Source of the DNA: Nocardia vaccinii NBRC 15922
GTDB lineage: Bacteria; Actinomycetota; Actinomycetes; Mycobacteriales; Mycobacteriaceae
Assembly (NCBI RefSeq): GCF_001613305.1
Contig: NZ_BDCC01000017.1
Location: forward strand, 186,001 to 250,000
DNA: 64,000 bases
Direction of reading: 5' to 3'
Part shown: positions 36,615 through 47,504 of the stretch, piece by piece
Layout of the letters: every line of letters starts with the position of its first letter
Numbering within the stretch: position 1 is the first letter of the stretch
The notes under the pieces: model-generated
The model's database searches: none
What the model saw: only the letters and a program-made list of their open reading frames with translations
Told to the model about the DNA's origin: nothing
Translations under genes and position numbers: made by a program

Positions 36615-38846
36615 TCAGACCCGCACGCTGACCGGCTCACGGACGTCGAGGTCGATATGCGTTGCGGCATCGCCGAATTCGGCGATGCCCTCGGCGGTGA
36701 CCTCGATGACGCGGGCGGTGGGGATATCGAAGAACAGCCCGGACAGCACCACTCCCCGCTCGGCGATCGCGCGGGACACCCGCGCGTGCCGGGCCAGGAT
36801 TTCCAGTTGCACCGCGACGTTCACCATGCCGAGCTGATCGATCTCGCCGAAGCCCGCAGCCGCGGCGGCCGCGGCCACCGGGTGGCCCAGCCGGAACTGT
36901 TCGAGGGCGCCGCGGCCGTGGTCCAGCCAGTCGTCGAGCCCGGACCCGGTGACGCTCTCGCGGTACAGCGCGTCCATCGCGCCGCAGCCCGAATGCCCGC
37001 ACACCACCACCGACCGGACGCGGAGTTTGTCCAGCGCGTAGACGATGGCGGCCTCGACCGAGCTGTCGCGCCCACCCTCGGGGATCAGATTGCCGATATT
37101 GCGAACGGTGAACAGGTCACCGGGCCCGCTGCTGGTGAACACATTCGGGACCAGCCGGGAATCCGAGCACGTCACGAACAGCGAATCCGGGTCCTGCACA
37201 TCGCGCAACGCGCCCAGGTGCGACCGCAGCACGTGCGCGTGGCCGCGGTGGTAGGCGGTGATACCGGCGGCGATCGGATCGACCAGCGGCGTGCGCCGCC
37301 ACGGGCCCAGCATCTCGCTCAGCAGTCGGCGGGCATGCCCGCGAGCGGGCGGGCCGGATGCCAGATCGGCGATGCGGGTCGTCCCCATTTCCACGAATTC
37401 CACTGTTCCGCCGGTCATTTCGTGGTCGCGCGCCCATTCGTGCAAGGCATCGGAGGCGGCGTGGTCGAGAAAGTCGACGGTCATCTCCACGGTGACCGGC
37501 ACGCCCGCGGGCACCCGCGCGAGTTCGCTGGTCAAGCGCGGCAGCGCCAGGAAGGTGCAGGTGCCGTCGATGGTGACCAGCCAGCGATCGGCTTCGGCGG
37601 CCGGCTCGGCCGCGACGACCACCCGCACCACCCGCCACAGCAGCAGCGCGAAGGCCAGCACGAGCCCGGTCAGCATGCCCAGCAACAGGTTCCAGAACAC
37701 CACGACCAGTACGGTCACCGCGTAGACGATCAGATCGCCGCTGCGCCGGGCCAGCCGGATGTGAGCCAGTTTCACCAGTCCCATGCCGATGACGATCAGT
37801 AGCCCGGCCAGCGCGGCCTTCGGAATCTGTTGCACCACATCGACGAACGCCACCGCGAATATCAACACCCATACGCCGCTGAGCATCGTCGAGGCCCGGG
37901 TCCGCGCACCCGCGTTGACATTCGTGATGCTGCGCACGATCACCGCCGCGACCGGCAGCCCGCCCACGAGGCCCGAGACCATGTTGGCCACGCCCTGGCC
38001 GAGAAGTTCCCGGTCGAGATCGCAGCGCCGCCCCGGTCGCAACCGGGTCACCGCGACCGCGGACAGCAGTGTCTCGACGCTCGCGATCAGCGCGATCGTG
38101 ATCATCGTCAGCCCCACCGCGCCCCAGCCGCCGGACGGCAGCGCGGGCAGCGAGATATCTTCGAACAGCGGGCCGCGCAACGAGATTCGCGCGATGCTGG
38201 TCGGCACGAATCGCGCCACGACGGTCGCGGCCACCACCGCGACCAGGGGCGCGGGCACCCGCCGGATCGCGGCCGGTAGATAACGCCACCCCAGCAGAAT
38301 GGCGATCACCAGCACGCCGACCAGCGCATCGCCGCCGTGCACCGAACCCAGCTGGTGCGGCAACTGCACGATGCTGTCCCACGATGAGCTCAGCGACTGC
38401 CCGCCGAGCAGCACGTGCACCTGTTGCAGCGTGATGACGATGCCGATGCCGGCGAGCATGGCGTGCACCACGACCGGCGCGATCGCCAGCGCGCCGCGCC
38501 CGATCCGGCTGAGCCCGAACAGGATCTGCAGCACCCCGGCTCCGGCGGTGATGAAACAGGTTACCGCCCAACCGAATTGGTGGATGCTCTCGGCGACCAC
38601 TACGGTGAGACTGGCCGTCGGTCCGCTGACCTGCAGCGTCGATCCGCCGCACAATCCGGCGACGAGGCCGCCGATCACGGCGGCGAGCAGCCCGGCGGCC
38701 ACGGGCGCCCCCGTGGCCACGGCGACGCCGATCGATAGCGGTAAGGCGACGAGGAACACCACGATCGAGGCGGGTAAGTCGTGGCGGAACACATCGGACA
38801 GGCCTGGGAACGGTATCCGTCGGGCCGGATCGGTGTCGGTGGACAT
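36615..38846 (-). CDS. SulP-family anion transporter fused to beta-carbonic anhydrase (copy 2)
   Basis: The 743-residue paralogue has the same three-part plan: DLPASIVVFLVALPLSIGVA opens the transporter, the STAS-like region includes RWLVTIDGTCTFLALPRL, and the carbonic anhydrase carries VTCSDSR and VVCGHSGCGAM. All zinc ligands are present in both copies. The ATG at 38846 has AGGAG spaced five bases upstream. The gap to copy 1 is 222 bp with its own AT-rich promoter-like DNA, so the copies may be expressed under different conditions. Confidence 0.93.
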   Translation of the reverse strand: MSTDTDPARRIPFPGLSDVFRHDLPASIVVFLVALPLSIGVAVATGAPVAAGLLAAVIGGLVAGLCGGSTLQVSGPTASLTVVVAESIHQFGWAVTCFITAGAGVLQILFGLSRIGRGALAIAPVVVHAMLAGIGIVITLQQVHVLLGGQSLSSSWDSIVQLPHQLGSVHGGDALVGVLVIAILLGWRYLPAAIRRVPAPLVAVVAATVVARFVPTSIARISLRGPLFEDISLPALPSGGWGAVGLTMITIALIASVETLLSAVAVTRLRPGRRCDLDRELLGQGVANMVSGLVGGLPVAAVIVRSITNVNAGARTRASTMLSGVWVLIFAVAFVDVVQQIPKAALAGLLIVIGMGLVKLAHIRLARRSGDLIVYAVTVLVVVFWNLLLGMLTGLVLAFALLLWRVVRVVVAAEPAAEADRWLVTIDGTCTFLALPRLTSELARVPAGVPVTVEMTVDFLDHAASDALHEWARDHEMTGGTVEFVEMGTTRIADLASGPPARGHARRLLSEMLGPWRRTPLVDPIAAGITAYHRGHAHVLRSHLGALRDVQDPDSLFVTCSDSRLVPNVFTSSGPGDLFTVRNIGNLIPEGGRDSSVEAAIVYALDKLRVRSVVVCGHSGCGAMDALYRESVTGSGLDDWLDHGRGALEQFRLGHPVAAAAAAAGFGEIDQLGMVNVAVQLEILARHARVSRAIAERGVVLSGLFFDIPTARVIEVTAEGIAEFGDAATHIDLDVREPVSVRV

Positions 38847-39041
38847 ATTTCTCCTTCGCCGAACCGGGGCAACCGGATCGGTTCATCGGCCGAACATGTA
38901 CTGGCATCGAGAGCAGGGCGGAACTGAAGCGGCCCGGACACCATGGTGTCGCGTAGCCACCGCGCGAAACCCCCGCAACAGCGGGGCACCATGATCGTAA
39001 AGAGTCAGCAAAGGATACGCAAAATAATTTGTACCCGAGTC

Positions 39042-40754
39042 TCACTCGTCCACGTGCACCGGCAGGTCATCGGCCCAGGGCTGGCGGGTCACCATATCGG
39101 CGACCCGGACGTGGCCGCGCTCGAATTCGCCTGTGGCGGCGTCGACGAGGCGGTACCGCTGGGTCTGGCGGTGGATGGGCTGGCCGTCGAGCAGTACGAC
39201 GCGCACCTCGCCCGGTTCGAACTCGCAGCGTTCCTGTAGGGCGGCGATGAGCTGCTCGTTGTGCATATGGCCGTCACCGAAGTTCCACCCGACCGCGGTG
39301 CTGCAGATGCGCTCACCGTCGGTGATCGTGTAGTCGTCCTCGTTCGCCCCGGCCATCGCCCGATGCGCGAGGGTGAACAGCGCCCGTCCGTGCGTGTTCA
39401 TGGCACGGAACGCGTAACCGAGATACAGCGGGATCTGTGCGCGATCCTTCCCGTAGAACCGCTCCAACTGAGCCTGCGGCATACTCGCGATGGCGACGAT
39501 GTTCGCGCCGATCTTGGCCGAAGCGGACGGTTTCACGCACCACAGGGTGGTGTCCCAGTTCCCCGCGTAATACCGCATGCCGGACAGGAAGGAAATGTAG
39601 CGCGGGAACAGATTTCCGGCCACGACGACGCCCGCCACCACGACGAAAAGCAGTGCGACCAGTACGGGATGACGCAGACCGGCCGGCCTGCTGCCGGCGT
39701 GTCCCACGAACAGCGTGAGCATGCCGAAGATCATGAAGACGTTCCATTCCAACGGAACACCCATCGGGATCGCGGTCAGGATGCCGAGGTGGAAGCACAC
39801 CATCACGGTGGCCGCGATCGCGGTCGGCAGTCCCCCGTGCGCGAAGAACAGCACCAGCGGAACGCACAGTTCCACGACGGTGGCGCCGTGCGCGACGATC
39901 CGCGAGACACGTCCCGGCCGCAGATCGTCCGGGAACTTCTCGAAGAACATCCGCTTGAGCGACCGGTGCCGGATCAGCGGATTGTTGGACATCATCGTCG
40001 AGATCACGAACGGGAAGTGCCGGTTCAGTTTCGACACCGCGGCGCCCATCCAGATCACCATGAAGATCAGTTTCGCCGCGACCAGCGAATCCGCGCCCAG
40101 CAGGAAGGCCAGGGTCAGCGACCCGTACACCTCCCCGCGCGCGGCCAGGAAGATCACCTTGTCCCGCAGGCCCAGCACGGCCAGCAGCGCCAGGATCAGC
40201 ACGATCTCCCAGACCGGCAGCAGCCCGACGGAGCTGTCCAGGCCGGGCACCGGTCCGGTTCCGTCGGAGAACAGCGCCACCACCGTGACCACCAGCAGCG
40301 CCGCGTACAGCAGGATGTCCACCGGGGTGCGCGTCGTCCCGGCGGTGAGCGGAATGCGCGGCCACGGGGGCAGCCGGATGGTCCGGGGCCGCAACCAGTA
40401 CAGGACCGATCCCATCGGCGGGAAGTAACGGTTGTTCAGCGGCCCGAATCCGCAGCCGAGACCGATCACCTCGAACAGCATCGTGTAGAGCACGACCTTC
40501 TGGAACACGATCGGTTCCGACCACCATCGGCCGACGTCGAGAAATCCGTCGATGCCCTTGGTGGACAACACGATCAGCCAGCCGAGCAGGATGTACAGCA
40601 GAATTTTGCCGACATAGGCCAGATGCAGCGCGACCGGCGTCCCGAACCCGACCTCGGCCCAGTGCCGCGCCATGGGCCGGATCCGCTCGCTGCGCGTGCC
40701 CTTGCTCCACTCCGCCACATCGATGACCGGCAGCTCCGGTTCGCGAAACCCCAT
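39042..40754 (-). CDS. DUF3556 membrane protein
   Basis: The 570-residue protein begins MGFREPELPVIDVAEWSKGT, which with ARHWAEVGFGTPVALHLAYV matches the DUF3556 family of mycolic-acid bacteria. About eight to ten membrane helices follow (for example LYILLGWLIVLS and ILLYAALLVVTVVALF), ending in a soluble C-terminal domain of about 150 residues. The start at 40754 has GGGAG upstream. The biochemical role of the family is not known to me. It stands alone between the SulP gene and a LysR regulator. Confidence 0.85.
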   Translation of the reverse strand: MGFREPELPVIDVAEWSKGTRSERIRPMARHWAEVGFGTPVALHLAYVGKILLYILLGWLIVLSTKGIDGFLDVGRWWSEPIVFQKVVLYTMLFEVIGLGCGFGPLNNRYFPPMGSVLYWLRPRTIRLPPWPRIPLTAGTTRTPVDILLYAALLVVTVVALFSDGTGPVPGLDSSVGLLPVWEIVLILALLAVLGLRDKVIFLAARGEVYGSLTLAFLLGADSLVAAKLIFMVIWMGAAVSKLNRHFPFVISTMMSNNPLIRHRSLKRMFFEKFPDDLRPGRVSRIVAHGATVVELCVPLVLFFAHGGLPTAIAATVMVCFHLGILTAIPMGVPLEWNVFMIFGMLTLFVGHAGSRPAGLRHPVLVALLFVVVAGVVVAGNLFPRYISFLSGMRYYAGNWDTTLWCVKPSASAKIGANIVAIASMPQAQLERFYGKDRAQIPLYLGYAFRAMNTHGRALFTLAHRAMAGANEDDYTITDGERICSTAVGWNFGDGHMHNEQLIAALQERCEFEPGEVRVVLLDGQPIHRQTQRYRLVDAATGEFERGHVRVADMVTRQPWADDLPVHVDE

Positions 40755-40875
40755 CACACACTCCCATCCGAGATCACCCGGATCGTCCTCGAGCCCCGAT
40801 CCGGGCCCCGCCACGGTGGCATGCCCGCGGTGTGCTGTCAATCATGTCCGGACATGTGTCCCGATGCGCGTGCCA

Positions 40876-41919
40876 TCATCCCGCGCGATGCGCGGCGGCG
40901 GCCGGAGCGGGCTCGGGATTCGAGGGCAGGAAGATCGGCCGGTCCGATTCGGGAATCCAGCAGTCCGCGCCGATATCGTCGTTGTAGTTCTCCCGGACGT
41001 GCGCGATCAGCGGTGGCATACCCGGATGCGCACCGGCGCTCGACCACAGCAGCGCGTGCGGATAGGCGGGAGTGGGACCGAAGATCGGCAGGCGGCGGAT
41101 GTGCGGATGCCACGGGAAGCGGTAACCGTCTCCGGCGAAGCTCGCCAATGTGTCCGAGGCGGCGAGACGATCCAGGACGGCCTCGAGCCCGAACGGGCCG
41201 CGCCCCTTCTCGCGATCGTCCTCGCGTTCGGGCGAACCGCCCGGCACCCGGCCGGTGACGATCTCGATGCCACTGAATGCACTCCACTCCCGGTAGTAAT
41301 CGGCCCATTCGGACGGCACCGACGCGCCGGGAACCCACACCGGATAGGGCACGATCTGCGTCGGCGTGACCGCCGAATGCGCGGCCAGCGGATGATTGCG
41401 GCCGACCAGCAGGTGCAGGGGTTCCAGGTGGGCCGGGACGATGCCGATGCCCGGCGGCAGCGCCCGGGGACCCCCGTACGGACGCGCGAACGTCGCGTCG
41501 ACGCGACCGTTCAGCAGCGCGTCCCGACCGGATCGGAACGCGGTGGCCATGACGATCTCGACGTCCGCCTCCGGGTTGCGGTCCAGGTAGTACCGCATGG
41601 ACACCGAGGCCACATGTCGTTCGCCCTGGACGGCGACCCGCAGCGGTCGCACCTGAGCCCGCGCGGCGGCCACGGTGTCCTGGGCCACCGCGAGCAGCGC
41701 GCGCGCATGCGGCAGCACCTTCGCGCCCGCGGCCGTCAACGCACTGCCCGAAGCCAGCCGATCGAACAGGCTCACCCCGAGCCGACTCTCCAGTTTCGCG
41801 ACGCGCTTGGACACGCCCTGCTGCGTGATGCCAAGAACCCGCGCCGCATGGCCGAACTGTCCCTCGTCCACCACGGTCACGAACGCCCGCACCGCCGCCA
41901 GATCGAGATCGGTCACCAC
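40876..41919 (-). CDS. LysR-family transcriptional regulator
   Basis: The 347-residue protein has the N-terminal winged HTH (AVRAFVTVVDEGQFGHAARV then LGITQQGVSKRVAKLESRLG) and a periplasmic-binding-like effector domain from about residue 90. It has an unusually long insertion rich in charged residues (GGSPEREDDREKGRGPFGLE). No divergent target gene lies directly upstream; the neighbour is a DUF6508-like protein on the same strand. Its target is unknown. Confidence 0.9.
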   Translation of the reverse strand: MVTDLDLAAVRAFVTVVDEGQFGHAARVLGITQQGVSKRVAKLESRLGVSLFDRLASGSALTAAGAKVLPHARALLAVAQDTVAAARAQVRPLRVAVQGERHVASVSMRYYLDRNPEADVEIVMATAFRSGRDALLNGRVDATFARPYGGPRALPPGIGIVPAHLEPLHLLVGRNHPLAAHSAVTPTQIVPYPVWVPGASVPSEWADYYREWSAFSGIEIVTGRVPGGSPEREDDREKGRGPFGLEAVLDRLAASDTLASFAGDGYRFPWHPHIRRLPIFGPTPAYPHALLWSSAGAHPGMPPLIAHVRENYNDDIGADCWIPESDRPIFLPSNPEPAPAAAAHRAG

Positions 41920-41995
41920 ACCTCCCGTTACGCTGGGTTGTGCATCCTAACCAGCGTGGCGCGGGTTCCGCACCCATGGGAACAACCGATGGTTG

Positions 41996-42490
41996 TCACG
42001 CCCGGCGCAGCAGTCGCCACCGGCTCCGGCGTCGCCCCTCGGCGCGGGCGTCCCGCACGGGAGCCGATACGGGCTGCTCACCGCGCCAGGCCCGCAGGCG
42101 TTCCAGGGCCACGGCCAGGGTGCCGTCATCGAGCAGATGGGCGATGGTTCCGGTGATGAATCGCTCCGAGTTGATCATCATGCTCAGGACGCGAACCGAT
42201 TCCGCGACCGGCGCGTCCGCCAGACCCCGCCCGGCCTCGTACCGGCTCAGGCCATCCCATTGCCGCCAACGGAATTCGACGACCATACCCGCGCCGTCCA
42301 GCGCGGTTAATAAAACGTTCACCTCGTCGCTGTAGCGGATGTACGGCTGCTGCCCGGAATTGAAGATCCATTCCGAATGAGGGCCCTGTGCGGCCAGCAA
42401 TTTGTCCGTCGCCGACCACAGGGTGCCCCAGCAATCGGAAGACGTCGCACGCAGGCGAGTTTCGATCGCCGCGTCATCGAGAACATCCAC
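41996..42490 (-). CDS. DUF6508-like hypothetical protein
   Basis: The 164-residue protein resembles the actinobacterial DUF6508 type in its C-terminal part: SMMINSERFITGTIAHLLDD then GTLAVALERLRAW, where the family has a conserved R-F-x2-G-x3...G-x4-L-x-R-L pattern. It ends in a basic tail (EGRRRSRWRLLRRA). The N-terminal half includes WRQWDGLSRYEAGRGLADAP. Function is unknown. The assignment rests on motif resemblance only. Confidence 0.6.
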   Translation of the reverse strand: MDVLDDAAIETRLRATSSDCWGTLWSATDKLLAAQGPHSEWIFNSGQQPYIRYSDEVNVLLTALDGAGMVVEFRWRQWDGLSRYEAGRGLADAPVAESVRVLSMMINSERFITGTIAHLLDDGTLAVALERLRAWRGEQPVSAPVRDARAEGRRRSRWRLLRRA

Positions 42491-42686
42491 CAGGCCACCG
42501 TACCGCGCACCCGCACAGGCGATTCCCGGCCGCGGCGAGCACTCCGGCGGCTAATTCGGATACCGTGTGGCACGAGGGTCGGCAACCCCGGGCCGACGCC
42601 GGTCAGCAACGGTCCGCTTCCCGAACCGGTTGCGCCGAGCGGTAATTCGGTGACCATACGCAAACCGAACGGTCTCGATTCGGCGC

Positions 42687-43297
42687 TCAGTTTTCGCGAC
42701 CGAGGGCGGTGGTCAGCATCCAATGACTGAACGCCGCGTACCGCTGCGCGAATTCTTCAGCGTCGGCGGCGAATTCGACTTCCGTCGAGAATGCGCGCAC
42801 CCGGTCGAACCTTTCCCGGCGACGGCGCTCGTACTCGCTCAGGGCGTTCGCGAGATCCGCGTCGGCGCACAGGCAGGCGCACAGCACACCGACGTCCTCG
42901 ACACCCAGGGCGCCCCCGGCGGAGATGTGCGGCGAAAGTCCGTGCGCCGCATCGCCGATCAGCACCACGTGCGGACCGGTCCAGCAGGACAGCTCCGGGA
43001 CGAGCAGGATCGGGTTCTCCAGGATCGCCTCCTCGGGAGTGGCCTCGATCATCCCCAACAAATCGTCGTGCCAGCCGCCCGCGGCGAGGTTGTGCGCCCG
43101 GGCCAGGGCCCGCTCCCGGCCGCACCGATGCCGATCCGATCGAATTCACGAAGCGCGTTGTCCCACAGCCCGATTCCCGCGCCTGCTGCCCGGATCTCCG
43201 GCGCCTGTTCGAGGACGGTCACCTCGTGCCCCACCTGCCCGAGCGCGGCCGCCGCTGTCAGTCCGACCAGTCCGCCGCCCGCCACGACTACTCGCAT
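42687..43297 (-). pseudogene. FAD-dependent monooxygenase remnant (internal deletion and frameshift)
   Basis: The first 60 codons read as a PHBH-type flavoprotein start, MRVVVAGGGLVGLTAAAALG with the FAD dinucleotide motif, up to REFDRIGIGA. The sequence then jumps to the C-terminal half in another frame (ARAHNLAAGGWHDDLLGMIE, then GPHVVLIGDAAHGLSPHISA with the GD FAD motif). About 170 residues expected between them are missing. The gene cannot make a full enzyme. The divergent LysR gene at 43389 was probably its regulator. Confidence 0.8.
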
Positions 43298-43388
43298 GAT
43301 CTGTTCCCGTCGCCGATATCCGTTGGTACCGAGATCAATTCAATGATCGACGAGATATGATTGCAAATGCATACTTATTATCCTTACC

Positions 43389-44303
43389 ATGCGTCGCATG
43401 CATGTGGATCTGAATCTGCTGACCGCCCTGGACGTCCTACTGGCCGAGCGCAGCGTCGGCGCGGCGGCGGATCGAATGCATCTGTCCCAACCGGCGATGA
43501 GCCGCACACTCGCCCGGCTGCGCCGCGTCACCGGCGATCCGATCCTGGTCCGCTCGGGCCGGTCCATGCTGCCGACGCCCTATGCCGAGCAGATCCGCGA
43601 CGAGTTGCGCGCCTTGGTCGAGCAGGCACATGCGATCCTGACTCCGCCAACGGATTTCGATCCCGCGACCGTGCAGCGCAGCTTCACCGTCCAGTGCAAC
43701 GACGTCCTGGCCAATGCGATGGTCGCGGACCTGCTCGACCGTATCCGCCGCGACGCGCCCGGCGTCCGGCTGCGGATCCTCGGTGAATCCGGCGCCAACT
43801 CGGATGAGTTGCGGGCGGGGCGAATCGACGTACGCCTCACCGCCGACGAACCCGACGAGCCCGATCTGCGCGCCCGGGTCGTCGCGACCGACCGCCTCGC
43901 CCTGGTCCGCACCGGCCCCGGCACACCCGCAACCCTCGCGGAATTCGCGGCGATCGACCATGTCGTGGTGTCCCGGCGCGGACGATTGCGCGACCCGATC
44001 GACGACATCCTCGAAACCCATCGATTGTCCAGGCGCGTAGTACTTTCGGTGCCGACGATCGATGTCGCGCTACGCGCGGTCGCCTCCGGCGGTCTCGCCA
44101 CGGTCGCTCCCGCCTCGTTCGCCCGCCGCGCCGTGCCTGCGGGCCTGACGGTCCACCCGCTTCCCTTCCCGCTGCCGCCGATCCGCGCCGTGATGTCCTG
44201 GCACGCACGGGTCGACACCGACCCGGCCCACCGCTGGCTGCGCGATCTCATCGCGGCTTCCGCGGCCGCCGCGATCGGCGTGGAAGTACCCGGCGATCAA
44301 TGA
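43389..44303 (+). CDS. LysR-family transcriptional regulator (NodD/NahR-like)
   Basis: The 304-residue protein has a classic N-terminal HTH (HVDLNLLTALDVLLAERSVG then AAADRMHLSQPAMSRTLARL) and an effector domain with NDVLANAMVADLLDRI. The pattern resembles the aromatic-sensing LysR branch. An alternative start is the ATG three codons in. It diverges from the broken flavin monooxygenase across 91 bp of AT-rich DNA, so its original target appears lost. Confidence 0.92.
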   Translation: MRRMHVDLNLLTALDVLLAERSVGAAADRMHLSQPAMSRTLARLRRVTGDPILVRSGRSMLPTPYAEQIRDELRALVEQAHAILTPPTDFDPATVQRSFTVQCNDVLANAMVADLLDRIRRDAPGVRLRILGESGANSDELRAGRIDVRLTADEPDEPDLRARVVATDRLALVRTGPGTPATLAEFAAIDHVVVSRRGRLRDPIDDILETHRLSRRVVLSVPTIDVALRAVASGGLATVAPASFARRAVPAGLTVHPLPFPLPPIRAVMSWHARVDTDPAHRWLRDLIAASAAAAIGVEVPGDQ

Positions 44304-44392
44304 ACGCCGCTGCCGCGCAGGCTGAATCGAACAAGACCGCGGGAGCACCGCCCAGTGCGTCCCGGTCACAATCGATCCCACGCGGCCGCGAG

Positions 44393-44455
44393 CCGGTCTT
44401 CGCGGTGCGGACCGCGAAGACCGGCTCCGCGTGCCCGGCCCCGGCACGCGGAGCC
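44393..44455. terminator. Two adjacent perfect hairpins between convergent genes
   Basis: The first hairpin has a 14-bp perfect stem (CCGGTCTTCGCGGT arm, 4-nt loop, 44393-44424). The second has a 13-bp perfect stem (GGCTCCGCGTGCC arm, 7-nt loop, 44423-44455) sharing two bases with the first. They lie between the LysR stop (44303) and the convergent proS stop (44465), the place for a bidirectional terminator, although no T tract is present. Confidence 0.7.
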
Positions 44456-44464
44456 GGGCACCGG

Positions 44465-45943
<1,479 letters not shown>

Positions 45944-46148
45944 TCAGCGTGTCCTCGGACGTGACGAGTCCGCGCGGCAGTTCCGCCACGCGATCTGTGC
46001 GGCATCACCATTCCCGCCGCCGCGATCGGTCATCCCCGACATACGCTCTTGCAGCAATGAGAAGTCGACCCTATCTTCGACTCGTAAGCGGAGCAGGCGT
46101 CGCGGTGATCGTCTGGCCGTTCACGTCTTTCGCACCTGGAGGTCGCAG

Positions 46149-47495
46149 ATGGACAACACCCACCGATACGTCGTCGTCGGTGGCGGGCTGGCCGGGCTGG
46201 CCTCCGCGGTGTGGCTCGCCGAGGCCGGACATCGGGTCACGTTGCTCGAGCGGCGCGCCCGGCTGGGCGGGCGCACCCAGGCGTTGCAGGTTCCGGAGGT
46301 CGGCGATCTGCCCGACAACGGCCAGCACGTCATCGCCTCCGGATACGAGCACCTGTTCCGCTATCTGCGCAGCGTGGGCACCGACGAACTGGTGGAGTTC
46401 CCGCACACCGGCGCGCTGCGCTGGCCGGGTGGCCGATCGGTTCTCATGCATACCAAGGGAATTCGCGCGCTGCCCACGCTGCTGGGCGCACACCCCGATG
46501 CGAGCCCGCTCGAGCGCCTGCGCGCCTTGCGGGCGACCCTGCGGCTGGGCCGCCAAGCCCTGTTCCAGCCCGCGGACCTGGCCGACATCACCACCGCCCG
46601 ATGGTTCGAGCGAATCGGCATGCCGGCCAAGGCCCGGGAGGCACTGTGGGATTGGCTCGCCCTCGGGATCGCGGCCGAGCGGGTGGACCGCGAATCGGCG
46701 AAGGTGTTCGCCGATGTGCTGGCGACCGGTATCCGCCAAGGGATTCGGCAGCGTCGCGCGGTGGGGATCGGCTATCCGGTGGTCGATCTGGACACACTGT
46801 TCATCACCGGGGCCCTGCGGGTGTTCGAGCGGTACGGGGTCGAGGTCCGGTACCGGGCGGTGGTCGACCGGGTCGTCATCGAGAACGGCAAGGCGACCGG
46901 TGTGCGACTGGCGGGCGGCACCGTGGTTCCGGCCGACGGCGTCGTCGTCGCGGTGCCCAACTCGCGCATCCGCGGCCTGCTCGACCCGCTGCCCGAAAGT
47001 GACGAGTTGTACGCCGCGGCAGACAAATTGGGTTATACGCCGATCGTCAGCACCAACCTCTATCTGGACCGGCCGCTGGGTACCGAGGCCGCGATGGAGG
47101 CGATCATCGGCGGGACGGGCGTCATCGACGAGGTCTTCGACCGGCAGCGAATGCATCGACGCGTACCCGAGGACACCTGGCTGTACTGCCTGACCACCAG
47201 CGCGGCCTACGAGCAGATCCACAAGAGCAACGAGGAGATCATCACCGAGCAGATGGCACTGCTTCGCAAACACTATCCGGCCGCCGCCACGGCGCGCGTA
47301 GTGCATGCGCAAGTGGTCAAGATGCCGAGGGCGACCTTCTCCCAGACCGTCGGGACCGACGGACTGCGCCCCGACCAGCGCACGTCGGTCCCGAACCTGA
47401 TGATCGCCGGAGACTGGACCCGCACCGACTGGTCCGCGACGATGGAGAGCGCGGCCCAGAGCGCGGCGAAAGCTGTTGCCGCGCTGCTGAAATAG
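46149..47495 (+). CDS. HpnE-like FAD-dependent amine oxidoreductase (hydroxysqualene dehydroxylase/phytoene desaturase family)
   Basis: The 448-residue flavoprotein starts MDNTHRYVVVGGGLAGLASA with the FAD dinucleotide motif (GGGLAG), and has ERRARLGGRTQA and DLPDNGQHVIASGYEHLFRY. The C-terminal FAD motif is NLMIAGDWTRTDWSATMESA. This pattern fits the HpnE/phytoene desaturase-like branch. The ATG at 46149 follows GGAGGTCGCAG. It diverges from proS and converges with the molybdoenzyme. No squalene or hopanoid gene is adjacent, so the substrate is open. Confidence 0.9.
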   Translation: MDNTHRYVVVGGGLAGLASAVWLAEAGHRVTLLERRARLGGRTQALQVPEVGDLPDNGQHVIASGYEHLFRYLRSVGTDELVEFPHTGALRWPGGRSVLMHTKGIRALPTLLGAHPDASPLERLRALRATLRLGRQALFQPADLADITTARWFERIGMPAKAREALWDWLALGIAAERVDRESAKVFADVLATGIRQGIRQRRAVGIGYPVVDLDTLFITGALRVFERYGVEVRYRAVVDRVVIENGKATGVRLAGGTVVPADGVVVAVPNSRIRGLLDPLPESDELYAAADKLGYTPIVSTNLYLDRPLGTEAAMEAIIGGTGVIDEVFDRQRMHRRVPEDTWLYCLTTSAAYEQIHKSNEEIITEQMALLRKHYPAAATARVVHAQVVKMPRATFSQTVGTDGLRPDQRTSVPNLMIAGDWTRTDWSATMESAAQSAAKAVAALLK

Positions 47496-47504
47496 GCCCG
47501 GCGT

